Source: Sodalis praecaptivus (GTDB lineage: Bacteria; Pseudomonadota; Gammaproteobacteria; Enterobacterales; Enterobacteriaceae). From it: a stretch of DNA of 64,000 nucleotides. Under the pieces are notes generated by a model. That model ran no database searches, had not been told where the DNA came from, and saw nothing but the letters and a program-made list of their open reading frames with translations. Positions 1-8,958 of the stretch are shown here, one piece after another; position 1 is the stretch's first letter; each line of letters starts with the position of its first letter. A program made the translations under genes and the position numbers. The stretch is from NCBI RefSeq assembly GCF_000517425.1, contig NZ_CP006569.1:248001-312000 (forward strand), given 5' to 3'.

Positions 1-648
1 GAACAGATTGGAATAGCGCGGCAGCTGCGGCAGCCGGCGAATTTTGGTGCCCTGAACTTCAAGCGTGGCGTGCTGGGTATCAAACAGGTTCAGCGCGTCG
101 ATTTTTTTACTGGTCAACGCAAGGAACGCGGCGCTGCCGATGCCGACCGGCACCATGGTGGCATTAATTCCCAACTCCTTGAATTCCGCTTTGGTAATCG
201 GCACGTTACCGAAACTCATGGCGCCTACGCCCAGGGTTTTGCCGTCCAGATCTTTCAGGGTCTTTATGGGGGAATCCGCGGGAACGATAAACTCCCAGCC
301 GGAGCTGCGGGTAGAGTTGTAGAAGAACTTCAACGGCAGGCGCTTTTGGCCGGGGGCGTTGGAAAGAATAATGGTATCCGGGTTGGGGTAACCGATATCG
401 ACCCGTTTCGCCAGCATTTGCGGGATAAGCGTACCGGTTCCTTTAAAGCCCATAACTTCTACGTCCAGCCCTTCGTCTTTAAAATACCCCAGCTCCTGCG
501 CGACAATAACGGGCGCCTGGGAGAGGGTAATGTCGGTGACATTGGCATAGCGGACTTTGGTCAATTCCGCATGGGCCGAAGTCGACATGATTCCCAAAAC
601 GACGGCGGCTAATGCCGCGATTTTTGCAGAAGAAAATACGGTTGGCAT
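1..648 (-). CDS. ABC transporter periplasmic substrate-binding protein, NMT1/SsuA type (partial)
   Basis: The reading frame is open from 648 to the left edge, so the C-terminus lies outside the window. The N-terminus is a typical Sec signal peptide (MPTVFSSAKI, a hydrophobic stretch, then a cleavage-like AHA). The mature part shows features of the NMT1/THI5-SsuA family of binding proteins: APVIVAQELGYFKDEGLDVE, GTGTLIPQMLAKRVDIG, and KTLKDLDGKTLGVGAMSFG. Such proteins deliver small organic ligands (sulfonates, pyrimidines, aromatic acids) to an inner-membrane permease. An AGGAG lies 6 nt before the ATG at 648 and only 3 nt before a second ATG at 651, so 648 is preferred. It is the last visible gene of a leftward operon with a thioesterase, a reductase and a VOC protein; the permease and ATPase are probably just outside the window. 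The ligand cannot be read from the sequence. Confidence 0.85.
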   Translation of the reverse strand, partial: MPTVFSSAKIAALAAVVLGIMSTSAHAELTKVRYANVTDITLSQAPVIVAQELGYFKDEGLDVEVMGFKGTGTLIPQMLAKRVDIGYPNPDTIILSNAPGQKRLPLKFFYNSTRSSGWEFIVPADSPIKTLKDLDGKTLGVGAMSFGNVPITKAEFKELGINATMVPVGIGSAAFLALTSKKIDALNLFDTQHATLEVQGTKIRRLPQLPRYSNLF

Positions 649-662
649 CATCAACTCCTGAG

Positions 663-1097
663 TTATCCTTTCGCGGGAACATAGGTTCCGCGGCCAATAG
701 CGACTAATTTGCCGGTGGGGGCGGTAATCTCTATATCGATTATGGCGAATGACCGGCCCTGTTTGCGTACGGTCGCGGTGGCATCAACATAAGCGCCTAC
801 CGCGGGACGTAAATAATCAATATGCAGGTTGACGGTAGGGACGCCGCCGCCCAGGAGCATGCCGAGCGCAAAATCGCCCGCCACATCAATGAGTGCGGCC
901 AACGCCCCGCCGTGGAACTGAAGCGATCCCACCGCACCACGTTCAATTTCCGGCCGCAGCGGCATGCGCACCGCCAGACGTGACTGGTCGTAGTCCATGT
1001 CCAGGATCTCAAGCTGCATGGCATGGATGAAACGTGACTGCTGAAAAATCTGCGCTAGCCCGTCGCGGGTAAGCCTTTGGGGAGTGTCGTTGCTCAT
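663..1097 (-). CDS. PaaI-family hotdog-fold thioesterase
   Basis: A 144-residue protein of the PaaI/DUF4442 hotdog thioesterase family, which hydrolyses acyl-CoA thioesters in the cytoplasm. The central motif FHGGALAALIDVAGDFAL (about residues 61-78) matches the family pattern HGGxxxxLxDxxxG, with the acidic residue in the helix thought to activate water. A second conserved stretch, TVNLHIDYLRPA, forms the beta-sheet interface. Its ATG overlaps the stop of the upstream reductase gene by 4 nt, so the two are translationally coupled. The neighbours suggest a catabolic pathway through a CoA-linked intermediate, but that is inference and the substrate is unknown. Confidence 0.85.
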   Translation of the reverse strand: MSNDTPQRLTRDGLAQIFQQSRFIHAMQLEILDMDYDQSRLAVRMPLRPEIERGAVGSLQFHGGALAALIDVAGDFALGMLLGGGVPTVNLHIDYLRPAVGAYVDATATVRKQGRSFAIIDIEITAPTGKLVAIGRGTYVPAKG

Positions 1098-2104
1098 GGT
1101 TTCACCACCACCTTGCCAAATACCAGACGATCTTCCAACTGACGAAACGCTTCATTGACATCGGCAAGGGCATAGGTGTTATCAATGACGGGGGTCAGTT
1201 TGCCGGCGCGCACCAGTTCCAGCAAACTGGATAGGTCATCACGCGCCCAGCCGTTGGAGCCCAATATCTGCAGCTCGTAGCTCCAGACGAAGCGCAGGTC
1301 TTCTTTGGGATCATAGCCGGCCGTTGCGCCGCAGGTCAGCAGACGTCCGCCGCGATGCAGCGTGCGCAGCGATTTCACCCAGGTATCGCCACCGGTGAAA
1401 TTTACCGCCACATCCATACCGGCTTCGTAAAGACGCCGATGAGGCTTGCCAAAGTGAGTGAATACCCACTTCATGAAATCATCCTGCTTGTAATTCAGCA
1501 AATGATCCGCGCCCAGCGCTCTTAGGCGTTCGAGTTTGTCCGCGGTCGACGCGGCGGCAACTACTTCCGCGCCCGCCAGTTTGGCCAACTGCACGCAACA
1601 GGTGCCGACGCCGCCCGATGCGCCCAGAATCAGAACCTTTTCGCCGGCTTTGATTTTGCCGATGGTCATCATCATGCGCCAGGCCGTGCCGTAGGCCACC
1701 GGCAGGCAGGCGGCGGTGTCATAACTGACGTCGTCTGGGAGCGCCACCAGATGATGGGCCGGCACCGCGCAATATTCCGCCAGACCGCCATGGCGGGCCT
1801 CGCCAATCACGCCGCCAAAGGTTTTGCGATCGGAGGGATCGATCATGACCCGGTCGCCCACGCGCCATTCGGTGACCTCGCGGCCGACTTCGACAATCTC
1901 GCCGGCAAAATCCAGGCCCATAATGACGGGCATCGGGACGGTAATGCCGGGCATGCCGTTACGGGTGAAAATGTCATGATAATTCAGCGTGGCCGCGTGG
2001 ACTTTAACCACCACTTCGTCGGGCGCCGCCACGGGATCGGCGAAGTGCGTTTCATATTGAATACTGCCCGCGCCACCATGTTGATAAATTACCGCTGCTT
2101 TCAT
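1094..2104 (-). CDS. Medium-chain dehydrogenase/reductase, quinone-reductase-like
   Basis: A 336-residue MDR-superfamily oxidoreductase. The N-terminal GroES-like domain carries GLDFAGEIVEVG. The Rossmann domain has the nucleotide-binding signature GASGGVGTCCVQLAK near residue 160, typical of NAD(P)H binding. The four-cysteine structural zinc loop of alcohol dehydrogenases is absent, and the position of the catalytic GHE motif reads GLD, so this is most likely a zinc-independent quinone or enone reductase despite the usual automatic name 'zinc-binding dehydrogenase'. It sits second in the leftward operon, 14 nt after the VOC gene, and overlaps the thioesterase start. The substrate is unknown. 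Confidence 0.85.
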   Translation of the reverse strand: MKAAVIYQHGGAGSIQYETHFADPVAAPDEVVVKVHAATLNYHDIFTRNGMPGITVPMPVIMGLDFAGEIVEVGREVTEWRVGDRVMIDPSDRKTFGGVIGEARHGGLAEYCAVPAHHLVALPDDVSYDTAACLPVAYGTAWRMMMTIGKIKAGEKVLILGASGGVGTCCVQLAKLAGAEVVAAASTADKLERLRALGADHLLNYKQDDFMKWVFTHFGKPHRRLYEAGMDVAVNFTGGDTWVKSLRTLHRGGRLLTCGATAGYDPKEDLRFVWSYELQILGSNGWARDDLSSLLELVRAGKLTPVIDNTYALADVNEAFRQLEDRLVFGKVVVKP

Positions 2105-2118
2105 TTCAGCTCCGTTGG

Positions 2119-3003
2119 CTATTCTTTAAATTGTAGGGCCGCATGGCTTGAGACCTCTGGCCCGACCCAAAGCGTTTTCGTCACGCCATCGAGATCGTCG
2201 GCTAGCGTATAAGGCACTTCTTGCCGTTGGAAATACGCCTCAAGCGACGCCAGGGATTTCACCTTAATGCAGGCTGCCGCCACCCGGTGAAGGGGATGTG
2301 GTTGAAGTACCGGGGAATAGCGCCGCATCTCCTCTTCCGCCATGACCCAAAGTTTGCCTGTCGCGAGGGTGAACTCCCAGGCAGGGCCCTGCCGCCGCGG
2401 TTCGCCGGCGAGTTTGGTAAAACGCGCGATCGTATCGGCAAGCGTCGCGGTGGCAAAATAAACGCCGGATAACGCTTCGGCGCCATTGGGATGCGTCAGG
2501 AGGTGAGGCTGCCATAACACCTCGGGCGTACCGTGCTCGATAACGATAAATCGCGCTTCTCGATAGATATCGGTATCCAGATAGATATTGCGGAAACGGG
2601 CCCGGCGCACGAGATCATTATTAACGCCAAAGGGGGCATCCCTTTCCAGCGCCATAGGCTTTAAGGCGGCTACGCCGGCATCGGTTAATAGCGGATAGGC
2701 GTCGTCAGCGCGGGAGCATTGCATGGCGACGATATGTAATCCTTCATAGCGCGTCACCATTTTCTTCACATTGCTGGGCATGTCGGCGTCCATCAGGCCG
2801 ATTATCTCGAAATAACCTTGTGCGAACATGGCGCAATGATTACCGGATCCCCAGGGTACGATCTTGCCATCGGCTTCGCTCGCGCCTGCATGCATGCTGA
2901 GGGCCGTCAGGGTAAAGCCTAATTTTTGGTAAGCGTCTTTTGCTTTGGCGAGATCTTTTACCGCTAGACCGACATGGTCCAGGGACAATGTGAGAGCATC
3001 CAT
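2119..3003 (-). CDS. VOC-superfamily (glyoxalase-like) protein
   Basis: A 294-residue protein opening with LSLDHVGLAVKDLAKAKDAYQKLGF, the beta-alpha-beta start of a vicinal-oxygen-chelate module. A second module is visible from about residue 170 (LSGVYFATATLADTIARFTKLAG). The His of LDHVGL and the Glu of GYFEIIG are plausible metal ligands. Members include ring-cleaving dioxygenases, glyoxalases and isomerases; which of these this is cannot be told. It is the first gene of the leftward operon with the reductase, thioesterase and binding protein. The promoter should lie in the A+T-rich region to its right. Confidence 0.75.
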   Translation of the reverse strand: MDALTLSLDHVGLAVKDLAKAKDAYQKLGFTLTALSMHAGASEADGKIVPWGSGNHCAMFAQGYFEIIGLMDADMPSNVKKMVTRYEGLHIVAMQCSRADDAYPLLTDAGVAALKPMALERDAPFGVNNDLVRRARFRNIYLDTDIYREARFIVIEHGTPEVLWQPHLLTHPNGAEALSGVYFATATLADTIARFTKLAGEPRRQGPAWEFTLATGKLWVMAEEEMRRYSPVLQPHPLHRVAAACIKVKSLASLEAYFQRQEVPYTLADDLDGVTKTLWVGPEVSSHAALQFKE

Positions 3004-3701
3004 TTTTTGACCGCTTTGCCTTTATTTACGCGAGTTGATTATCAGTACTGCTTAATATCATCGTCCGGGAATAAATTTCTTATCAATTCGCCGACGGGAG
3101 AAGAAATTGATTCTTTTTTAGGCTTTAGAAGCATGATAGTGTTTTGAATTCTAAAACTCGTAATATTTTTTTCTTATATCTTATGCCAAAAACTGCCCTA
3201 AAAAAAAGCCCTGCTGTTCCAGCATGAACGGCATAATCCTTGCCGTTATCCATCCCAGGTTGAAAAAGGGTTATATATAAGCGCGTTGCAGAATACACGT
3301 TTTTAGCGTGACATGCCTAGGCCGCCGTTAAGTGGATTATTCCGGCAGACGGCAAACAACAGAGCGATAGGGTTTTCTAATATTATGATAATTAAGAGAA
3401 AATGATTCTCTCTCCTAAGGCTATCATTCTGTAAAAAGGAAATTCTTTTTTACAGTACGGGATACCAATAACAATTCTATTCCCGATGAAGTGTTTTACC
3501 TTTTGCCGATTAAAGAGAATACCCTGCCAATAATGTCCTGTAATCCAGCACAAGTGATGATAATTATACTTTGGTCACGGCGGGAAAAGGCCGGCGCGGT
3601 GGTTCCGAAGGACGCAGGTGCATGGGCAATATTCAGCGCGTTGTTTTCAGCTAATTGACCACACCGGCCCGCCAGGCAAAACCGGCGCCGCGCGCCAGAG
3701 T
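3004..3701. other. A+T-rich intergenic region with two inverted repeats
   Basis: No convincing gene. The stretch is clearly richer in A+T than its flanks and separates the start of the VOC operon from the 3' end of the GST gene. Two inverted repeats stand out. One has arms AGAGAA (3395-3400) and TTCTCT (3406-3411). The other has arms CTGTAAAAA (3429-3437) and TTTTTACAG (3447-3455). They could be operators for the leftward operon, or a hairpin. Any leftward promoter must lie here. Confidence 0.6.
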
Positions 3702-4343
3702 TTAAGGTATGCGTAATTCGTCGTAAGACACCATCACATGCTCCGCAAAAGCCGGACGTTGGGTCAAGCGTTGATAATATTGCGCAATCGCCGGAAAAAC
3801 CGGACGATCGATGGCGATGGTAAAATAGCGGTACAGCAAATGGCCAAACTGGATATCCGCCAAAGTAAAAGCGCGGCCGGCCAAATAACCCTCGTGCGCA
3901 ATTTGTGCGTCCGCTAGGGCCAGATAGTGATGAAGCCTTACCAGCGCCTGGTCGATAGCCTGGGCATCCCGCTCGCCGGCAGCGGTTCTGACCACCCGCC
4001 AGAATACGGGGGCGGTGAAATTGAGCGCGACGTTGATTTTGGCCCACTCGGCCCATTTATCCACCTGCGCCCGCGCCTGATGTTCCGCTGGCCAAAAATC
4101 CAACGCGCCGTAGCGGCCAGCCAGATACCGCAGAATCGCTCCGGTTTCCCATAGGGGGGCGCCCTTATCGTCACGGATAACGGGCACGGTGCCGTTGGGG
4201 TTCATGGCTAAAAACGCCGCCGTATCGTTGCCGCCATAGCGATGGCCGATATCGTAGCGGACAAACGGTAGCCCGATCTCCCCTATGCACCACATCAATG
4301 CCTGCACATTGGAGGACGTCTTTCTGCCCCAAATCTCAATCAT
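3702..4343 (-). CDS. Glutathione S-transferase family protein
   Basis: 213 residues from the ATG at 4343, which opens directly into the thioredoxin-like domain (MIEIWGRKTSSNVQALMW). Upstream in-frame codons lack family similarity. The glutathione-binding features are the cis-Pro loop NGTVPVI (about residues 49-55) and the acidic-Thr motif WETGAILRYLAGRYG. The C-terminal helical domain contains AGRAFTLADIQFGHLLYRY, the usual N-capping box and hydrophobic staple. Such enzymes conjugate glutathione to electrophiles or act as glutathione-dependent reductases in the cytoplasm. The gene is monocistronic and transcribed away from the esterase gene. Confidence 0.88.
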   Translation of the reverse strand: MIEIWGRKTSSNVQALMWCIGEIGLPFVRYDIGHRYGGNDTAAFLAMNPNGTVPVIRDDKGAPLWETGAILRYLAGRYGALDFWPAEHQARAQVDKWAEWAKINVALNFTAPVFWRVVRTAAGERDAQAIDQALVRLHHYLALADAQIAHEGYLAGRAFTLADIQFGHLLYRYFTIAIDRPVFPAIAQYYQRLTQRPAFAEHVMVSYDELRIP

Positions 4344-4508
4344 GCCTGTTCCCCGTGTTAAAGGTACCGTCAGTGCATTATAAAGGGCTTTCGTCGGGCC
4401 GTCTTGGCGTAAGCACAGGTTGCGCGCCGCGCCCAACGCGTATCGGCAGGCAATCTTGGGCCGCCGTACTACGCTTTAAAAGACACATCCCTCTGCCAGG
4501 AGACGATA

Positions 4509-5486
4509 ATGAATCAATCCCCGATAAAACCGGAACAGGCCCGCACCGATCGTCACGTTGAAGCCTTTCTGCGAGCCTTGAACGCTGCCGATGCCCCCCC
4601 GGTGGAAAGTCTGCCGCCGGCGCAAGCCCGTCAAGTGCTCACTGACGCACAAAAGTCGGTCGCCATTGATATGAGCGGCGTTGAGGAATCGGAGCAGATT
4701 ATCACCGTTGACGGTCAGCCGCTGAGCCTGAATATCGTTCGTCCGGCCAACACCGCCGGCGCGCTACCGGCTTTCGTTTTTTTCCACGGCGGCGGCTGGG
4801 TACTCGGCGATTATTTTACCCACAAGCGTTTGGTACGCGATCTGGTGGTCGCCAGCGGCGCCGTGGGGGTGTTTGTCAATTATACCCCCTCGCCGGAGGC
4901 GCGTTATCCGGTCGCGATTAATCAGGCCTATGCCGCGACGCGCTGGGTGGCCGAGCACGGTAACGCTATTGATGTCGACGGCACGCGTCTGGCCGTGGCG
5001 GGAAACAGCGTCGGCGGTAACATGGCCACCGTTGTCAGCCTGATGGCGAAAGAGCACGGTACGCCCTCCCTCGCCTGTCAAATCCTGCTGTGGCCTGTAA
5101 CGGACGCGAATTTTGCCACCGATTCGTATCAGCGCTACCCGGAAGGGTATTTCCTGACCAAAGGCATGATGGAATGGTTCTGGGACAACTACACCACCGA
5201 TCCGGCCCAGCGCCAGGAAATCACCGCCTCGCCGCTGCGTGCGCTGCCGGAACAGCTAGCCGGTTTGCCGCCGGCACTGGTGCAGGTGGCGGAGTATGAC
5301 GTCTTGCACGATGAAGGGGTGGCCTATGCGCGCAAACTGAATGAGGCGGGCGTTGCCACGACCCTGGTGACCTACGGCGGGCTTATACATGATTATGGGT
5401 TGCTCAATCCTCTCGCACCGGTTCCCGGCGTACAAAGCGCACTTTTGCAGGCGGCCGCCGTGCTCAAGGCCTATCTGGCCCGCTGA
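4509..5486 (+). CDS. Alpha/beta hydrolase, hormone-sensitive-lipase family
   Basis: 325 residues with the HSL-family (family IV esterase) signature. The oxyanion loop HGGG lies at residues 93-96 inside FVFFHGGGW. The nucleophile elbow GNSVGG has Ser167. The acid residue lies in EYDVLHDEG and the catalytic His in GLIHDYG. The length and the cap-like first 60 residues fit carboxylesterases that act on short-chain esters. There is no signal peptide, so it is cytoplasmic. AGGAGACGATA precedes the ATG. It is divergent from the GST gene, with 165 bp between the starts, and may share regulation with it. The substrate is unknown. Confidence 0.88.
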   Translation: MNQSPIKPEQARTDRHVEAFLRALNAADAPPVESLPPAQARQVLTDAQKSVAIDMSGVEESEQIITVDGQPLSLNIVRPANTAGALPAFVFFHGGGWVLGDYFTHKRLVRDLVVASGAVGVFVNYTPSPEARYPVAINQAYAATRWVAEHGNAIDVDGTRLAVAGNSVGGNMATVVSLMAKEHGTPSLACQILLWPVTDANFATDSYQRYPEGYFLTKGMMEWFWDNYTTDPAQRQEITASPLRALPEQLAGLPPALVQVAEYDVLHDEGVAYARKLNEAGVATTLVTYGGLIHDYGLLNPLAPVPGVQSALLQAAAVLKAYLAR

Positions 5487-5790
5487 GCGGCCCGCGCGTG
5501 AGCGGTGGGGAATGTTGCCTGCCCCCGGTAACATCCGAGCCCGCCCTTAGCGCGTTCGTCAACGCCGCGTTTGCCCGCCAAAATCGGCATTCTTCCGCGC
5601 CGGGGCGCGCGCGGTCCAAGCAGTGCGTCAGCGGCGTCAAAGCCGCTGGCGCCTGATAAAGCTGCGTCAAAACGACCACAATTTGGTCAGATGTACCATG
5701 ATCCAAACCACACTTTTTGTTATACTTGTCAACCATGTGTCGGGTGGGGTATGTCTCCGCCGTTAATTTGTCCTTTGCCGCGAGTTTTCG
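5487..5790. other. Intergenic region between esterase and yhhS
   Basis: 304 bp without a supported gene. The only notable element is an imperfect dyad at 5683-5706 (TTGGTCA ... TGATCCAA, one bulged base) followed by a TATACT at 5721-5726. This could be an operator and -10 element for yhhS, but there is no clear -35. Confidence 0.4.
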
Positions 5791-6999
5791 ATGCCCTCAC
5801 CAGGATCTTCTCCCCAACCGGTTACCCGCGGGTGGCGTCTTACCCTGCGTATTCTCTCTGTGGTGGTGTTCAACTTCGTTAACTATCTCACCATCGGCTT
5901 GCCTCTCGCCGTTTTACCGGGTTATGTGCATGATCATATGGGCTATAGCGCCTTTTGGGCTGGGCTGGTCGTCAGTTTGCAATACCTGGCGACGCTGCTT
6001 AGCCGCCCTTACGCCGGGCGCTATGCCGACCGGGTCGGCCCTAAGCGCATTGTTGTACTCGGGCTGGGCGGCTGCCTGCTGAGCGGCGTGTGTTATCTTT
6101 TGTCGCTGTGGAGCGAGTCCCTGCCGGTAATGGCGCTGACGCTTTTGTGTGCGGGGCGGGTGATTCTTGGGCTCGGCCAAAGTTTTGTCGGCACCGGTGC
6201 GACGCTTTGGGGCGTGGGCGCGGTGGGGTCCAGCCATATCGGCCGGGTCATCTCGTGGAACGGCGTCGCCAGCTATGGCGCCCTGGCCGTTGGCGCGCCG
6301 CTTGGGGTGTGGTTGCATCATCTGGGCGGGCTAGGGCTGCTCTCCGCGGTCATTATCTTGATTGCGGGGGTCGCTATCGGCTTCGCGTTGCCGCGGCCGA
6401 CGGTTAAAACCCTTGCCGGCAAGAAAATTCCCTTTAGCGCCGTAGTGGGCAAAATCTGGCGCTATGGGCTGGTGCTGGGGTTCGCTTCCTGTGGCTTCGG
6501 CGTGATAGCGACATTTATCACGCTGTTCTACGCCGCCCACGGCTGGGACGGCGCGGCATTTGCCTTGACGCTGTTTAGCGCCGCTTTTGTCGGCACTCGG
6601 CTGCTGTTTCCCAACAGCATTAACCGCTACGGCGGTTTACTGGTCTCGTTGGTGTGCTATACGGTCGAGATTATCGGCCTGTTGCTGGTCTGGCTGGCGC
6701 CGTCGCCGTTCACCGCTCAACTCGGCGCGCTGCTAACCGGAGCCGGTTTCTCGCTGGTGTTCCCGGCGCTGGGCGTCGTGGCCATGAAACAGGTCCCGGC
6801 GCAGAACCAGGGCAGCGCGCTGGCGACGTTCACCGCCTTTATGGATTTGGCGTTGGGTATAGTCGGCCCGCTGGCGGGGATGCTGATGGCGCGCGCCGGG
6901 GCCGCTTCCATTTACCTCGCCGCCGCCCTGCTGGTGTTTGCGGGGCTGCTCATGACCTTGTCCCTGCGCCGGCGCCAACTGCGCGACGCCGACGTGTAG
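5791..6999 (+). CDS. yhhS: MFS transporter YhhS
   Basis: A 402-residue major facilitator transporter with 12 predicted membrane spans. It is close to E. coli YhhS throughout: NYLTIGLPLAVLPGYVHDHM at the N-terminus, the loop 2-3 motif GRYADRVGPKRIV, WGVGAVGSSHIGRVISWNG, and GWDGAAFALTLFSAAFVGTR. YhhS belongs to the UPF0226 group of sugar-efflux-like exporters, and its physiological substrate is not settled. As in E. coli it converges on dcrB, but yhhT and acpT, which adjoin it there, are absent. Confidence 0.93.
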   Translation: MPSPGSSPQPVTRGWRLTLRILSVVVFNFVNYLTIGLPLAVLPGYVHDHMGYSAFWAGLVVSLQYLATLLSRPYAGRYADRVGPKRIVVLGLGGCLLSGVCYLLSLWSESLPVMALTLLCAGRVILGLGQSFVGTGATLWGVGAVGSSHIGRVISWNGVASYGALAVGAPLGVWLHHLGGLGLLSAVIILIAGVAIGFALPRPTVKTLAGKKIPFSAVVGKIWRYGLVLGFASCGFGVIATFITLFYAAHGWDGAAFALTLFSAAFVGTRLLFPNSINRYGGLLVSLVCYTVEIIGLLLVWLAPSPFTAQLGALLTGAGFSLVFPALGVVAMKQVPAQNQGSALATFTAFMDLALGIVGPLAGMLMARAGAASIYLAAALLVFAGLLMTLSLRRRQLRDADV

Positions 7000-7144
7000 G
7001 AGCCCTCTTAAGGTTGTCGTACCGGTAACGCGGAGGCTTAAAACGGCATGCGGGCGGCGCGCGCTGGCGCCCATGGGTCCATGGGCAAGGCGTTAACTCA
7101 CGCGGGCCGCGTTATCATGCCGTACAAACGCGGTGTTGCCGGCG

Positions 7145-7705
7145 TTATTCAAACTTAAGCGTATGAATAATGTTCTCCGCCGCGCTTTGCGCTTTCTGTT
7201 GATCGTCCGCCGGCAGGGTAACCTGCATCGTCAGCAGATGATTGTCCACTTTACCCAACACGACCGCCGAATAGGCCTGCTTGCCGCCGCTGGCGATAAT
7301 GCTGTCCAGCTGCTGCAGCGGTTTGCCGTCGACGGTGATCGCTTTATTGGTGACCACTTGTAAATCCGGATCGCGGGCGCGCTGCTCGTCTTCCAGCCGC
7401 TTCGCCAGCGTATCCAGCCCCTGCGGCGTGTCGTCGCTCAAGATGATGATCACCGCTTTACGGCCCGTCGAATCCGCGTAGACATGCATGTTGTTCGCTT
7501 GCGTCCCGACTTTACCGCTTTGATCGCTCATATCCCCCGGCAATGTAAACGCCAATTTACCCTCCAACAGGCTGATTTTATTTTCCGCCTGGGCCTGCGC
7601 TGCGCCTGCAGGTGCGCCGGATGTCTCCTGATCTTTGCTGTTATCACAGGCCGACAGGCCGAGGACCAGCATCCCAATGCCCAAATACTTCGCTACTTTA
7701 CGCAT
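7145..7705 (-). CDS. dcrB: DcrB family lipoprotein
   Basis: 186 residues from the ATG at 7705, preceded by a good GAAGGT ribosome site. An in-frame upstream extension has no similarity to the family. The N-terminus [20 protein letters not shown] is a lipoprotein signal with lipobox LSAC, so the protein is probably anchored at the periplasmic face of a membrane. The body matches E. coli DcrB ([45 protein letters not shown]). DcrB is an envelope lipoprotein needed for infection by phages C1 and C6 and linked to membrane homeostasis. It follows yhhQ as in E. coli, although 392 bp of repeat-containing DNA separates them here. Confidence 0.95.
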   Translation of the reverse strand: MRKVAKYLGIGMLVLGLSACDNSKDQETSGAPAGAAQAQAENKISLLEGKLAFTLPGDMSDQSGKVGTQANNMHVYADSTGRKAVIIILSDDTPQGLDTLAKRLEDEQRARDPDLQVVTNKAITVDGKPLQQLDSIIASGGKQAYSAVVLGKVDNHLLTMQVTLPADDQQKAQSAAENIIHTLKFE

Positions 7706-8097
7706 AAATTTACCTTCTAACTCCATATTATCCCGCCGTCTAGGCGGTGGATCCCATGAGCAGATGACGCTGCCTGCCAGCGGCAGCGGGGGTATTCGCC
7801 GTTGGGGCGCTGTCTGCCCGTTATTCCTGCGCCTTGATATGCACTGACCGGCGGGATTAACTCTAGAAAACATAGCATTCCCTGCCGGCGGTTGCGTCTT
7901 TTTAAGCGAAGCTTGTGATAGCGTCGCGCAAGCGGGGGGCGTTAACCGCTGCGCAGACGGGGAAGCGTACCCCGAGCCGCAGGCGTTTAGGCGTTGACCG
8001 ATCCGCAAGCAGGTAAGCGTTCACCAACCCGTAAACGGTTAGGCGTTCACCGCCCGCCAGCGGTTTAGCATGCGCAGATTTTAGCGCAAAGGCAGGA
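7706..8097. other. Long dcrB-yhhQ intergenic region
   Basis: 392 bp without a gene. The right third (7935-8064) is a degenerate 26-bp tandem array listed separately. The left part must hold the dcrB promoter. Nothing else was recognised. Confidence 0.6.
7935..8064. repeat. Five degenerate tandem copies of a 26-bp unit
   Basis: Units start at 7935, 7961, 7987, 8013 and 8039. The shared core is roughly TTAGGCGTTCACC followed by CCGC and AGCGG. Units 3-5 are most alike and the first two are more diverged. The array ends 33 bp from the yhhQ stop codon, between yhhQ and dcrB, both transcribed leftward. There is no coding potential in any frame I can defend. A regulatory, structural or nucleoid-binding role is possible but unproven. 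Confidence 0.7.
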
Positions 8098-8763
8098 TTA
8101 ACTCAGCCGGAGTAATCCGGGATTGGTCTGGCGAGCGAAGCGTTTAAGCAGCAAGTTGAGCAGTACGCCATACATCGGCAGGAAGAAAATCATGCTTATC
8201 AGTAGCTTAAAGCTGTAATCCACCGTGGCTATTTCGACCCAGTGCGCGGCCATAAACGGATCCGGGCTTTGATAGAAGGCGATGAAGAAAAATGCCGCGG
8301 TGTCGGAAGCGTTGCCAAATAGCGTGGAAACGGTTGGCGCGATCCACCAGCTGCCGCGCTGGCGCAGGCGGTTAAAAACGTGTACATCCAGAATCTGGCC
8401 GAGAGCATAAGCCATGAAACTGGCGCAGGCGATACGGGCCACAAACAGGTTGAACGTTCCCAGTGCGGCAAAGCCCTGCCACTCCCCTTGATAAAACAGC
8501 GACGAGACGCAGTAAGATATCAGCAGCGCCGGCACCATCACCGTGAGGATGATTCTGCGCGCCAGCGGGGCGCCAAAAATCCGTACCGTCAAGTCGGTGG
8601 CGAGAAAGATGAAAGGAAAGCTAAACGCGCCCCAGGTGGTGGTGAAGCCAAAAATCGATACCGGCAGCTGCACCAGGTAATTACTTGATGTAATAATCAA
8701 CAAATGAAACAGCGCCAGCCCTATCAAGGCGTGTAGCCGCTGCCGTGGCGAAAATCGGAACAT
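8098..8763 (-). CDS. yhhQ: Queuosine precursor transporter YhhQ
   Basis: A 221-residue integral membrane protein of the vitamin-uptake-like (VUT/ECF) family. E. coli YhhQ imports the queuosine precursors preQ0 and preQ1 across the inner membrane. Family features include LVQLPVSIFGFTTTWGAFSFPFIFLATDLTVRIFG near residues 30-65, ALGQILDVHVFNRLR, and the central loop SWWIAPTVSTLFGNASDTAAFF. Gene order tusA (divergent)-yhhQ-dcrB is that of E. coli. Confidence 0.94.
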   Translation of the reverse strand: MFRFSPRQRLHALIGLALFHLLIITSSNYLVQLPVSIFGFTTTWGAFSFPFIFLATDLTVRIFGAPLARRIILTVMVPALLISYCVSSLFYQGEWQGFAALGTFNLFVARIACASFMAYALGQILDVHVFNRLRQRGSWWIAPTVSTLFGNASDTAAFFFIAFYQSPDPFMAAHWVEIATVDYSFKLLISMIFFLPMYGVLLNLLLKRFARQTNPGLLRLS

Positions 8764-8958
8764 GATGTCACCTTTTTAAACAATGGGGTGAGGGAACCCA
8801 GAATGTCCAGCGCATTTTTTCAGCGCGCGGCGCGCATGATACCGTTTTGCACCGTCAATGCAACGGGAGAATCGTTTAACCGCTGCGCCGCTTGCAGCTG
8901 CCGTTTACCGGCGTAAACTAGCGGCCCGATGCTTTAAAGATTAATGTGGAATTCATGT

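Noticed and set aside
3496-4056. 186-codon minus-strand frame overlapping the GST gene
   Set aside because: It is an out-of-frame shadow of the GST gene, which has clear domain motifs in its own frame.
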